Shown: positions 20,945 through 31,804 of the stretch, piece after piece
Layout of the letters: every line of letters starts with the position of its first letter
Position numbering within the stretch: the stretch's first letter is position 1
Assembly: GCA_022702705.1 (NCBI GenBank)
Contig: CM040430.1
Span: forward strand, 12,553,324-12,617,323
Source of the DNA: Papilionanthe hookeriana x Papilionanthe teres
Lineage: Eukaryota > Streptophyta > Magnoliopsida > Asparagales > Orchidaceae
Length of the DNA: 64,000 nucleotides
Direction: 5' to 3'
Notes under the pieces: model-generated
Told to the model about the DNA's origin: nothing
Seen by the model: only the letters and a program-made list of their open reading frames with translations
Databases searched by the model: none
Position numbers and translations under genes: made by a program

Positions 20945-22190
20945 CTTATCCACGCGGCGCCGCGTCAACCTCGGCAGCCTCCGAAATGCCGCGTGGCGCG
21001 CTCCCATTCGACGCCGCCATCCGAGTCGGCGGCCCGGGCCCCGCGGTTCTCGTACCGTCTCCCGGTCCGACGCCATCCGAGCCGTCCGTCCGCGCGTGTA
21101 TTAAATGGACGGCATCCGTTCATCGTCCATGACCGGTGTGATCCCGTGACCGTCCACACTCTAACCCTAAGAACTCACTCGATTCTCGATGGATTTTCGT
21201 GTTCTTATGCTCTATGGATCCGTCTTGAAGAGACGAACACATCCATACGGTAAACATGCATTGAAATTAAGGCATTTGAAATGGAGAATCTCCGGAGGCT
21301 CGGGATGAAGAATTAGCTCATACCTTTGCTCGGAGAAGTGAAGCTTCGATCCGAGAGTTGTTGCACCTTCGATCGGATCCCGGCAAGCTCCGGATGAAGT
21401 CTCCCGGTGCAGTGAATTGTCTAGGTTGAACTTCGACCACGGCTCGATCACAAAGCTTGGAGTCCGGAGCAACCGGGTGGCCTCGGAGATGGGGCTTTTG
21501 CTGGTGGACACCTTCCCTTGGTCCGGTGAAGGTGTAGGACCAACCACTTGGGGATTGGTTCACCGTGGGGAAGTGTCCCGGTTTTGGGCTTGGATTTCGA
21601 CTCGAAATCGAGCTCGCGAGAGAGGAAATGGCAGGGGGATCTCACCTGGGGATCAAGTGCTCTGTGTATGAGGAGGGGTCCGGAACAATTTTGGCGAGTT
21701 TTGGCAAGGTTTGTGCAACTCTCTTCTCATGGCCGCGAGGGGGTGGTGTTTAAATAGGCATGGCTGGAGGGCCTCCCGTGGGGAGTTAGGGCTTGGGATC
21801 GACTGCTCCGGTGAGGAGAAGAACGGCCATGGTGACCACTAGGCATGGAGCGGCTCGAGCAGGGAGAATTCCAAAGTTTGGCTCCTCCCGAGGTTTCGGC
21901 CATGGTGTTTTCCGGCGGATCGGGGTGGCTGGCCGGCGAGCATGGGTCACCCTCGGGTCCGAGTGGGTCGTGGTTAGAGGTTTGTGCAATCAATCGGCCA
22001 CTGCCATGTGTAAAGTGGCCGAATTAAAATGGAATGGGGAAGAGGTCATTTTGGCTTCAATTTGGTCAACCCATTGGTTTGGGTTGGGTGCACCTCCCCA
22101 TGGCCTGATTTTGGGCCGAGAGGATCGGTTGGGTCGCCCAAGAGAGAATGGTGGAGTCTCCATCGAGGATTAGGTGGCAAAGCATGGTTT
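20945..22190. other. GC/CpG-rich block inside giant element 2
   Basis: A sharp change from AT-rich flanks to GC-rich sequence with many CpG (for example GCGGCGCCGCG near 20955 and CGCGTGGCGCG near 20995). It spans the inferred TATA box (21756-21747) and the first 800 bp of the inferred transcript on the minus strand. Several overlapping open frames exist on both strands (the longest 21793-22173, 126 codons, plus), but they overlap each other, lack a recognisable domain and are expected by chance in GC-rich DNA, so none is called as a gene. Confidence 0.6.
21747..21756 (-). promoter_or_regulatory. Candidate TATA box of giant element 2
   Basis: The minus strand reads CTATTTAAAC in the context CCATGC...ACC, matching in position and context the better TATA box of element 1 (CTATAAATAA, context CCATGG...GCC). 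Confidence 0.45.
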
Positions 22191-22379
22191 AGAGTGTGAC
22201 ATGCTTAAGGTAAAAAAGGCTTAATGAAAGGTTAGAAAAGGAGCCCCCTCCTTTTACCATTAATGGTATGGTCACATGCCAAACTTTCATGGCTTCCTAT
22301 GGCTTGTGAATGGCTCATGCATGGCTCCATGTGGCTTAGGGAAAAGTTTAGTCAATTTCATGAAAATGGGTTTTAAGAA

Positions 22380-23570
22380 TTTTGGACATTTGGTGTAAAA
22401 TTTGGATGGTTTGTCATATGGCTTTGTTTAGAAAGATTTGATTGCTGATTTAGGACTTAGGGATGATTTTAATTAAGTGAGGATGAGATGAGATTGTAAT
22501 GTGGGCTTTAGGATGGGCTTGGGCTTTTGAGTTTGGTTTGGAATGGGCTTTTGAATGTCCTTTAGAAGTGGGCTTTTAGATGAAAATTTTGCAAAGGGCC
22601 ATGCTAAATAAATGTTGGGTTTAGTTTAGGGATGTGTCATGAGTGGTTTGGAGTCAATTTGGTGTGATTTGGGTTTGAGTTGGGTTGGATATGGGCTTTT
22701 TTTGGTAAAGAGGCTAAAGTGGGCCAAAATGGGCTACCATGGGCCAAAGTTGGGCTAGAGTTGAAGTTGATGTGAAATTAATGTTGGGAAATGTTTATGG
22801 GAGTGTTTCAAAGAGGTTTTGGCTTTGGTTGGGTTTTGATTTTGGGGTTTGGGCTCATTTGGGCTAGGTTTGGGTTTAGGTCAAAATTGGGCTTTTTGAT
22901 TTTGGGTTAAATTTGAGTGGGGTTTGGATCAAATTTTTGGGCAAATCATGTTAGTGTTTTGTTTATGGGGATGTCAAGGAAGGTTTATAAAAGATTTGGG
23001 GTTAATTGGAGTTGAATTGGGTGAGTTTGGGTTAGGTTTGGGTCATAGGTCCAAATTGGGCTTTAAGGCCAAAAGTGAAATTGGATCCTAATGCCAATCA
23101 AATTGGGCTTGTATTTGGTCTAGATTGGTGTTGGGGATGTTGAATTGAAGTTTAGAATTGAATTGGACCAGAATTGGGGTCAATTGGGTAGGTTAGGTTT
23201 GACATTGGGTTTACTTTGGGTTAAAATGGGTCAAATTGGGGGTTTTGATAAAAGTGGGGTAAATTGACAAAATTGGCCTATGGTGTAGTTGAACAAAATG
23301 AAATTGGGAATATTTGGGATTTTCTGGAATTTTCTGGGAATTTTCTGAATTTTTGGATTTTTGGGTCAAAAGGGGTATTTTGGGTATTTGGGAGGTATTG
23401 GGGGGGTATTTTGGGATTTTTGGTATTTTTGGCTAGGAATGGTCAATTTGAGTGATGTGGAAGTGTTTAGGAATGGTTTTGAGGAATTTTGGGTAATTTG
23501 GAAATTTTTGAGAAATTTGGGTAGTTTCAAGGGCATTTGGTAGGGTTGATGGGTGTAGGGTCCCGGGGTC
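22380..23570. other. G/T-biased low-complexity stretch in giant element 2
   Basis: The plus strand is dominated by TGGG, GGGCTT, TTTGGG and AATTGGG words with little C. In the inferred minus orientation it is the U3 region. No gene is supported; short open frames on either strand are low-complexity Phe/Trp/Gly or Pro/Asn peptides. Confidence 0.55.
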
Positions 23571-24094
23571 AAAAATTGAAAATTTGGAAAATTGAAGATT
23601 GGGTGGATGTAAGTGAAATGAAATCATTTTTGTTGAGCCATGAAGCCATATCAAGCCCACATGAGCCATGAAGGGACTCATTTGGCGCATTCACTATGTT
23701 GCTCCTAACCCTCTTGCCATGCGCTAGGGTTAAGGACCATCCATGTGAATCACCTACATGAGTCGGAAGTTAAGTTGGGTATGAGTGTGCTTTAGGAGGT
23801 GTGTGAAAGTGTAGTGCATAGGTGTAGTGTATGTGTAAGTCGCCCTTCACTGCACTGTGCCACCTGGAGGCGATCCCAAGTGCCAAAGAGTCCTATAGGA
23901 ACTCATCCTTTAAACTTCCACATTCGATTTCAACCCTCTAGGTGATTAGGGGTCTATAGTCAAGTTTGTGGAGTTTGCAGGGAGTTTAGAAGTGGTTTGA
24001 ATTTCTAAAAGGTGGGTCCCAATTCTAGTCCTCTAAGATAGTCGAAGGAAAAGCTCTAAGTGCTAGATCCTAAGTACTAAAGAGAAGAAGAGAA

Positions 24095-24119
24095 GACCTC
24101 ATCAAAAATGAGGTCAACA
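24095..24119 (-). repeat. Terminal hairpin of giant element 2
   Basis: GACCTCAT (24095-24102), CAAAA, ATGAGGTC (24108-24115), then AACA to the end. Compared with element 1, the inner pair C-G has become T-A, keeping the stem. Confidence 0.65.
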
Positions 24120-24461
24120 ACTTTATTAATATAGGTCTCTTGAGAGAAACCCAAAATACCTCGAGGTCTTTCCTTATGGATCTTAATGCCAATGACATAA
24201 GATGCCTCACCCATATCCTTCATATCAAAGTTTCTAGAGAGGAATTGGTTTACCTCATAAAGTAAACTCCTATCAGTGGTTGCAAGTAAAATATCATCCA
24301 CATACAATACAAGAAAACAAATTTTACTCCTACTAGCCTTCTGGTATATACATTGATCCATGACGTTCTCTTCAAAACCAAATGAAGTAATAACTTCATG
24401 AAATTTCAAATACCACTGACGGGAGGCTTGTTTCAAACCGTATATAGATTTATTTAGCTTG
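24120..24461 (-). pseudogene. Copia reverse transcriptase, catalytic piece
   Basis: The minus strand reads VCKLNKSIYGLKQASRQW, then VLYVDDILLATTD, GEASYVIGIKIHKERPRG and FSQETYINKV. It holds the copia YVDD catalytic site (about 24295) and the thumb. It joins upstream, across the Athila-type insertion, to GVHLVC at about 33730; the CAGAC at each side is that insertion's target duplication. This piece itself reads without a stop. Confidence 0.93.
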
Positions 24462-24466
24462 CAGAC

Positions 24467-26402
24467 TGGCCCGACCCGCAATTACGCAGTAAATCAACTT
24501 CCAAAAGATGGACAAAAACTTGACCTGATTTATAAATAGCGGCTAGTGTGCAAAATCTGAAATGATATAAAAATTAGAAAAATTTTACACACTAGGGGTA
24601 CTACGCAAGTATACGTATCGTTTCAAGTAATATAGAGTTTTCTTTAAAAACCCCAGTCTCGATCCCATGAGGAAGTGAAGTAAGAAGTCTTTAATCAAAT
24701 TATAGTCTACTAATAATAGTCCTTAGTTTGGAATGTCGATTAAAATTGTGTTTTATCTAGCAACTACTCCTAAATACAAGTGTTAAATGTAAAGATAGTA
24801 ACTATAACTAAGTGTAAATAATAATTCTAAAGATAAGCCTTTTTGGATGAGTTGGTTTGCAGAGTTTTAAGATATTAAAAACTACTATTCTTATGTAATG
24901 AAATAGATAATGTATATGAATGAGATGCATTTAATATTGTATGTGCCAAATAGGAGCAATCCTATTCTTTACCCTTTGGTTCAGGCATAAAGAACATCGA
25001 CTAATCCTATGCTTGGTTACCGAATCTGCGGCTAGGCTCGGGAGGATACCGGCCGCCACTTCGAGCTCCCACGTTTCCCTCGCCCGAGGGCTAACATCTA
25101 CACTTCGACACTCGAACGATAGGACCGAATCGAGGATTTTAGCCTGTCACTCTAAAATCTCCAATTCTACGCCCGATATTTATATTTCCCTATTTATTTG
25201 CATTCAATCCCCATGAACTTCATCATCCATGGAATTTGAATGTGGTTTCACTTTGTTGAGAATTACGCCGCCCTTTCAGGTCGATGCAATTACAACTAAT
25301 TTTAAAACTACAATGGGCCCTTATTGCAATGTAAAAGAAGTGCAAGTAAAAACCATCACATTTATAATTAAATTTACTTCTACCATGTATCACAAAATCC
25401 TAAACATGATTTCTACTCATTACAAAAGAAAAGTAAAAGGAAAACAATGACATAATCTTCTTATGCCACTATTTCCAAAGAAGAAGAAAGAGTAAGAGAG
25501 ATGTGTCACAAAGCACGAAGAAAACATAAAGGAAACTTCATTTAACAAAAGCAAATCCACTAAATAAATGTTTACAAAATTATAAGATAATGAAGAACAA
25601 TACTTAGCTTTTTCCCTTGAAAGAAAGACAAAGATCTCTCCCATAAAGTCTCCCGGCGATCCATGCAATGCTAGCGAAATCCCTTACAAATTCTCTCAAA
25701 ATCTCCTCTCCAATCTCTCCAAAAGGGTAGAAATCTACATTTCTACTCTTAATCTAAGAATCATAAACATTCCTCTAAGTTTTTCTCTCATTTCCTCTAT
25801 TGTTTTTCCACTCATTTCTAACATATATTCGCCATTTTAAAGAGTATGAACGAAGTTTGAAGAGTTTCTTTAAGCACCCCTTCGAAAAAGCGTCCAAATA
25901 CGTCGAATATTGGCCCAAAACCGTCAAATGTCGGTTCATGGTCGTCCGGGCCGCTGTCGGCTGCCTTTTTGGGCACTTTTCGGTGGTCTCGGGAAAATCT
26001 CGCCGTCGGCGAGATGACTCTGCGCAGCTCCACCGTTTCGCTCTGTTTGGCTCCGTTTCAACTCCGTTTCACATCATTTCAGTTGTGTTGCGTTCGTAAC
26101 AGATAGCCCTACAAAATAAGCATAAAAACAACATTTCTTTAAAGTGTAATATCATTCAAAAATATGCAAGAAGTGTAAAAGAGATTAAGCATCAAAAGAC
26201 TTATCGAAAGGTGTCAGGGCAGAATTTCATTTCTTGCACCGTTTTTGCTCCAAATTGCACCGTTTTTGCTTCCTTTTGCTCTAATCACCATTTCTTGTAC
26301 CTAAAACCAATAAACATACAAAATACCTTCCTTTAAAGTGTAATATCATCAAAAAATAAGTAAAATAATATAGCAAAAAACGTATATATTTTAGGCGTGT
26401 CA
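24467..26402 (-). repeat. Athila-type 3' LTR
   Basis: 1936 bp, plus strand TGGCCCGACC to GGCGTGTCA. Nearly identical to 31805-33722 apart from scattered substitutions and small indels. Immediately inside on the minus strand is a polypurine-type tract, AAGTTTGGGGTATTT (26417-26403). Open frames inside the LTR appear in both copies and overlap on both strands; no known domain was recognised, so they are not called as genes. Confidence 0.95.
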
Positions 26403-26417
26403 AAATACCCCAAACTT

Positions 26418-28450
26418 AACTGTTACTTGTCCTCAAGTAACACTTTTACTACATAAAAATATAACTCAAGGCAATGTACTTTTCACCTCGTAAGACACTA
26501 AAATTTTTCATTCAAAAGAATATATTGGTTAAACTTTTAGAAAGAAATTCAAGTAACTCGGGTTAACACTACAAGTATAAGAATATTCAACGAATCAAGT
26601 CTAAGGGTTCTAGTCTTCATTTATTTCAAGATAAACCATAATTTGTCACATTAAGAATGCCTTGAAAGATTATGTGAAAAAGAAGTTCATGCAAACTTCA
26701 TTAGAATGTAGGCCAATACTTTAAATATAAATTCAGAAATGAAATCAAGTTCTCCCTTTAGTGTGACTCAAGTGAAGCCAATTTTTGATTAGGCATCTCC
26801 TCAAGGTTCTCCTCATAAATATTTGTCATTCTTTTTTTTTTCTTCTGGGATAATTTTCAATCCCTTTTTTTTACACTCTTTTCTTTTTCTATATTTTTTT
26901 TTAAATGATGATTACTATATCTGGAGAGCCTGTAATGATTTTGAACTTCACTCTCCTCTTTCTAAAGTTCAAACTTGAAACACATTCTTACTTTATAATT
27001 AGGTATGAGCTTTATTATTCACCAAAAAATCACAATCTCTTCTTAACACACAATACTTTAAGTCTCTTAACATTTAAAAAATACAGTTTTCTTTACTTTA
27101 AATAATTAACTATAATCAAATTCTTTCATACCAAATATCTTACCCTTATAAAATTAATCTTTATTACTAAAAACTTTCATCCAATCCTTCCATAATATTC
27201 AACTGAAATAAAAAGTTTTAGTTATCTCAAGCGAGGTTCAATTGCCAGAAGTTATGCTAATAATTTTTGAAAATATAATAATTGAAAACAAATAAGAGTT
27301 AATATTTTTCTTCCCCCCAAATTTAAATTTTAAAATATTTTGCAATTAATTCCATAAAATGTAGCAGGAAGAAAAAGTAAAGGTTGAATCTACTTGTTAC
27401 TACAACATCCTATCAAATTCATATAGATGCATAATCATGATAGAAAGACTGTAGGAGAAAGTAAAGCTAACCAAAAACATGCTTGTAATAAAATTACACT
27501 AAAAGGAAATATTTTCACATTAAAATTTTATTTTTCTTCCTACCCCCAAACTTAATTCTTAACATATATAACATTCAGTACAGAAAATATAAGCAGGAAG
27601 AAAAACAGTTTAGAAATTCTATCTACCACAAATGTCTATCAAACCATTTACAAGTATTCATTAGGACAGAACAATATGCAGCAGAAAGTAAATCTAAACT
27701 AATCATGCCAGAATGAAATTAACAAAATCAAAGTGTAACTAGTGTAGCAGGTATCAACAAGGGAATATAAAAATGTTCTTCAATACCTAAATAAAGTTGT
27801 AACACAAACATAAACACACATATGATAAATAAGATTAATTCATCCTTTAACTCAACCAATCTCACTACGTTACTTTAAATTTCTAACGGAATCACTACAC
27901 TAGTAAATTAGGTACTTTAAAATGATTTTATAGATTATAATCCCAATGATAAGATTACCCCTGATATATTGGCTCCTAGGCACCAATCTCAGGCATCACC
28001 TAATCCTTATAATTAAGCACCTCTAATAGTTACATATTGTAGTGTAAGATCATCCTAATGTTATTCATCAAATAGGTTCGCGACTCCTACCTAATGAAAA
28101 TAAAGTTGTAGAAAGGAAGTAACAAATTAAGATGGAACTATCAATGTTCAAAATTCATGATTTCTCTTGTAAAACTCAAGTCTGGGTGAGACACAAGTCA
28201 TAGTGGACTCGTCAATCCAACTACTACAAGAGAACATAAAAGTCTAACCATAATAAGAAGTTAAGGAATCAACTTCCTCATGACACACAAGGATCGAATC
28301 AAACTACTAACAATCCAAACATCTACCAATCATCAATCAAACTGATCAATCCATAATGACACATAAAGATCAAGTCTATCCACTCTAAATCAAACACAAT
28401 ACAACACAAACAATCATGACTCTCAAGCACACTAAATCAAAACACACTGA
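26418..28450. other. 3' noncoding internal region of the Athila-type element
   Basis: About 2 kb of AT-rich sequence between the post-integrase remnant and the polypurine tract. No supported gene on either strand. Autonomous Athila elements often carry an env-like frame here; no remnant of it was recognised. Confidence 0.6.
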
Positions 28451-28590
28451 TAACTATGGGTTGCCTCCCATAAAGCGCTTGATTTAACGTCGTTAGCCCG
28501 ATAAATGATTCCTCCTGGATCAAAAATCCATTTAAGTAATCCTCGATCAATTGCCCAATCATTTCCAGATCCAGGGATTCCTACAAAATC
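28451..28590 (-). pseudogene. Post-integrase remnant of Athila-type pol
   Basis: The minus strand encodes NFVGIPGSGNDWAIDRG and then YRANDVKSSALWEATHS. The nucleotide block GCTAACGACGTTAAATC...GCGCTTTATGGGAGGC resembles the stretch just downstream of integrase in plant Athila elements, as I recall that family. Its position directly after the acidic frame shows where polymerase and integrase sequence has been lost. Confidence 0.5.
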
Positions 28591-29241
28591 CTAAAATTTT
28601 AATTTTTCACTAAGCTCTTCATTTTCAGTTGGATTTATATCATAATTCCTCATATTTCTTTCTAGATCCAATATTCTTCTATTGATTTTTTTAATCTGCA
28701 TATTAATATCATCCTTTAAATTTATAAGAAATGGATCTTTATAAAATACTTCAATATCTCCCAAATTTTGGATCAGATTCTCTCTAGATAATTCAGATTC
28801 AGGATCAAATGCTTCTATGTCACTCTTATGATTCAAGTTATCTTCCAATTCTTCCCCTTTATAATTATTAAATGATGGAGGATCTATCTTAGTTAAGGAA
28901 ATAGGTTTTTCTAATTCCCTAGGAATTTCTTCCAATGGTCTTCCAATATCCTTATCCTCTTTTCTCAACTCAAAGTTCTTTTGAAATTTATCCTCAAATT
29001 CTCTTCCAAGTCCTAGTTCAATAATTTTATCTTGTTCATCATTTAATTCAGGTTTTTCTTGTGATTGAGTCGTATCTAAAGATATAAAGACTGGTGGTGT
29101 AGATGAATTCCCTAAATAGGTAGGCTTTAAAATTGTATGGGGTACATCTATCTTAAGTTCATGAGATTTTTCAACAAATGGAATTAAAAGTTTACTATTT
29201 TTGGTAGCGTCCATCATTTCACACCTCTCCTGAACATACAT
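28591..29241 (-). CDS. Acidic ORF of unknown function in the Athila-type element
   Basis: An open frame of 216 codons starting at 29241, 240 bp downstream of the protease frame. It is not recognised. It is Glu/Asp/Lys-rich with blocks such as EEIPRELEKPISLTKIDPP and LEDNLNHKSDIEAFDPESE, and a heptad-like C-terminal part (INMQIKKINRRILDLERN) that could form a coiled coil. The ISLTKI block echoes LISPTKIS in the gag C-terminal frame, so it may be a duplicated and diverged gag linker rather than a new protein. It sits where reverse transcriptase would be expected. It may be a functional non-standard gene of the family or merely an open stretch. Confidence 0.45.
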   Translation of the reverse strand: MYVQERCEMMDATKNSKLLIPFVEKSHELKIDVPHTILKPTYLGNSSTPPVFISLDTTQSQEKPELNDEQDKIIELGLGREFEDKFQKNFELRKEDKDIGRPLEEIPRELEKPISLTKIDPPSFNNYKGEELEDNLNHKSDIEAFDPESELSRENLIQNLGDIEVFYKDPFLINLKDDINMQIKKINRRILDLERNMRNYDINPTENEELSEKLKF

Positions 29242-29480
29242 ACAGTCTTCTTTAAATAACTTTTCGAATCATCATGAAAATCTATTTCAATCTCATCTTT
29301 TAACTTACTCTCAAAACCTTCTTGGAAATGGTCTTTACTTAGATAATCAATTTCATCCATTCAGAAACAATCATCATCTTTTCTTTCAACTGGATATTTC
29401 GTAGTCTTTAATACATCAAAAGTGATTTCATGGTCATTAATATTCATAGCCAACTCTCCTTTTTGCACATCTATCATAGC

Positions 29481-29768
29481 TTATCCAGTAATAAGGAAAA
29501 GTCTCCCTAAAATAATTGGAATTTCTTTAACTTCCTCCTTATCTAATACAATAAAGTCCAAAGGAAAGATAAATTTATCCACTTTAACAAGCACATCTTC
29601 TATAACTCCTTTTGGATAAATGATAGATCGATCAGCTAACAGAAGGGTTACAGTAGTGGGAGAAATATCGACTAAACCTAACATTCTAAATATAGATAGA
29701 GGCATCACATTAATGCTCACTCCTAAATCACATAAAGCTTTTCCACATAATTTTTCTCCACTGCACAA
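29481..29768 (-). pseudogene. Athila-type aspartic protease
   Basis: The retroviral-type aspartic protease that matures Gag-Pol. The minus strand shows CGKALCDLGVSINVMPLSIF (active-site DLG, where most retroelements have DSG/DTG; DLG is usual for Athila-type), then LLLADRSIIYPKGVIEDVLV and KVDKFIFPLDFIVLD, and the IILGRLFL block near the end. The frame is offset from the gag C-terminal frame by a frameshift near 29760, so gag and protease no longer read through. The stop at 29481 follows the conserved ITG, where pol would normally continue. Confidence 0.85.
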
Positions 29769-31420
29769 GGAATTGTAAAGCTACAAGGATCTTTAAGTTT
29801 CCGAGAAAAATTTTTCTGAAGTATAGCGCTGCACTCCTCACTTATTGCAACTGTCTCGTAATCCCCAAAATTTCTTTTCTTGTTTAATATATCCTTTATA
29901 AACTTTGCATAACTTGGCATCTGTTCCAAAGCTTCAGTGAAAGGAATATTTATCGTTAACTTCTTAAGTACTTTCATGAACTTTGAAAATTTTTTATCCA
30001 ACTCATGCTGTCTAAGTCTTGGAGGAAATGAAGGTGGTGGTTTTTCCAAACTGATTTTAGTTGGAGATATTAATTTTTCCAAATCCTTAGAAACATGTTC
30101 TTCAAGTCTTTTAGTTTCCTTTGTTTCTCTCACAACATCTTTCTCTTTTCTAACCACATCCTTCATATCTTTTCCAATTTTTAATTGGACAGCTTCTATT
30201 TGTTCATTAGTGTTCTCTTTAGGGTTGATCTCATTGTTGCTAGGAAGTGTTCCTTGGGGCCTATTGCTAAGTGATTTAGCAATTTGTCCCGATTGATTCT
30301 CTATGTTTCTAATCGCAACATTTCGACTTTATGAATCGGTTTCCCATTTGCAATACCACTTCTTCCATAGACATTTTCTTATCTTCAAATTGTTAATCAT
30401 TATTAGAGTCCAGTGGATATGAAGGTCTATAGTTTGTGTTCCTCTTATCATTCCAACTTTCATTATGATTTGCATGATTATTTTCCCATTTTAGATTTCC
30501 ACGATTAGTAGTTAGATTCCAATTAAATTTAGGATGGTTCTCCCAACCTGGGTTGTAAAAGTTAGAATACGGGTTGTTTATGGTATTTAAAGTCTCATAT
30601 GATAAGTTAGAATCAATTATATGCCCTAATAATCTTTCCTCACTTACAGAAGTAAATTGAGGTTGGTTCATTCCAAATTGGTCCAACTTCCTTGATATTG
30701 CAGCAACTTGAGATGCAAGAATTGCAATCGCATCTGTATCATGAACACTAGCTACATTTTTATGATTTACCCTTGTAGGGGGCCATTGAAATTCATTTGT
30801 AGCCATTTCTTCAATTAACTCATATGCTTCATCAAATGGTTTTGACATTAATGATCCACCAGCGGCAGCATCAATTATAGACCTAAGGGATCCTACTAAC
30901 CCATTATAAAAAGTATGAATGATTAACCAATTGGGCAGAGCATGGTGTGGACACTTTCTTAGGAGTTCCTTAAATCTTTCTCAGGCTTCGTATATTGATT
31001 CCCCTTCATATTGACAAAATGAGATAATATCGTTTCTAAGTTTAGAAGTCCTTGAAGGTGGAAAATACTTAGCTAGAAATTTCTGAGTTAAATCCTCCCA
31101 ATTTTTAATAGAACCAGGTGCTAATGAGTATAACAACATTTTAGCCTTATCCCTTAGTGAGAAAGGAAAAAGTCTTAGTCTAACAACATCGTCTGACATA
31201 CCGTTATAACGAAATGTAGCACAAAGTTCTAAAAAATTTGATAAATGTAAATAGGAATCCTCCAAAGGAGTTCCCCTAAACTGATTGTTCTGCACCAGTA
31301 GGATAATCTCAGGATTTATTTCAAATGAGTCAGCTTCTACGATAGGGTTTTGTATACTTGAGTGAATTTCATCTGTCGTAGGATTTACGTAATCCCTCAA
31401 TGAAGTATGATGATTTTATA
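29723..31420 (-). pseudogene. Athila-type gag, with stops
   Basis: The structural protein of the element. From the 5' side: LRDYVNPTTDEIHSSIQN, NNQFRGTPLEDSYLHLSNFL, RLRLFPFSLRDKAKMLLYSL and FLAKYFPPSRTSKLRNDI (retrotransposon gag core, 31400-30981). A TGA at 30981-30983 replaces the Trp expected in YEAWERFKELL. Reading resumes through ERFKELLRKCPHHALPNW and DAAAGGSLMSKPFDEAYEL, and ends in an Asn-rich tail stopping at 30393. The last part (30166-29723) has IPFTEALEQMPSYAKFIK and ISEECSAILQKNFSRKLKD, which lead into the protease. Dead as it stands; the family call is strong. Confidence 0.88.
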
Positions 31421-31780
31421 AGTTATTATCTTGAAAGTTTTCCATCTCCATTTCTAGTTTTTCGAGTCCATTCTGTATTTTTATTTTTTTATTTTTTTCT
31501 AACTCGGGATCATAAGACACAAGTCCTGCATATCCTTTGTTTCGCATACGTAACACAACAAACAATACATTAACAATTAAATAAATTAAATGAAAACTAT
31601 ATTCAACACAACAAAAAATTTTCACGAACACCATATTTTTCACACAAACAGCTTTTTTCACAACACTTTTTCATACAACAAAACACTTTCCACACAAAAA
31701 TAGTTTTTACGACACTACGAGTTTTCCAAGTCTAAGCCTAATTACTTCAATTAAAATTCTCCTAAAGTTCTTACCGAAGC
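31421..31780. other. Leader between primer-binding site and gag
   Basis: AT-rich untranslated leader of the Athila-type element on the minus strand. An 81-codon frame (31661-31416) reads Phe/Val-rich, then YDPELEKNKKIKIQNGLEKL, but has no match I recognise and ends before gag. No gene is called. Confidence 0.5.
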
Positions 31781-31781
31781 T

Positions 31782-31798
31782 TCCCAGCAACGGCGCCA
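31782..31798 (-). promoter_or_regulatory. tRNA-Asp primer-binding site
   Basis: The plus strand reads TCCCAGCAACGGCGCCA, nearly the 3' end of plant tRNA-Asp with CCA, so the minus-strand RNA would pair with that tRNA to start reverse transcription. It lies six bases inside the 5' LTR, as expected. Confidence 0.85.
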
Positions 31799-31804
31799 AA
31801 AACT

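Larger units (their letters stand above)
16672..24119 (-). mobile_element. Giant noncoding TG...CA element 2 (probable solo LTR)
   Basis: A 7448-bp insertion between copia reverse-transcriptase and RNase H pieces, TG...CA bounded, with a perfect ACTTT duplication (16667-16671 and 24120-24124). No coding frame and no repeated ends are seen. It shares scattered blocks with element 1: CCTATAGTTAATTACATCTTA-like sequence at 17080, the ACACAAAG block at about 20890, the CATGCCTATTTAAAC TATA context at about 21750, and the end hairpin. Internal tandem repeats differ completely between the two, so repeats were gained separately. The minus strand is the inferred transcribed strand, with U3 from 24119 to about 21757. 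Tat/Ogre affiliation is possible but unproven. Confidence 0.72.

Noticed and set aside
21212..22173. Several overlapping frames of 60-126 codons
   Set aside because: They overlap on both strands in GC-rich DNA, have no recognisable domain, and lie in the inferred promoter/leader of a noncoding element.
8182..24119. The two giant elements as the paired LTRs of one retrotransposon
   Set aside because: Copia coding sequence (16287-16666) lies between them and each has its own target repeat, so they inserted separately.
25229..26099. Genes inside the Athila-type LTR
   Set aside because: The same frames occur in the second LTR with substitutions at all codon positions, overlap on both strands and show no known domain.
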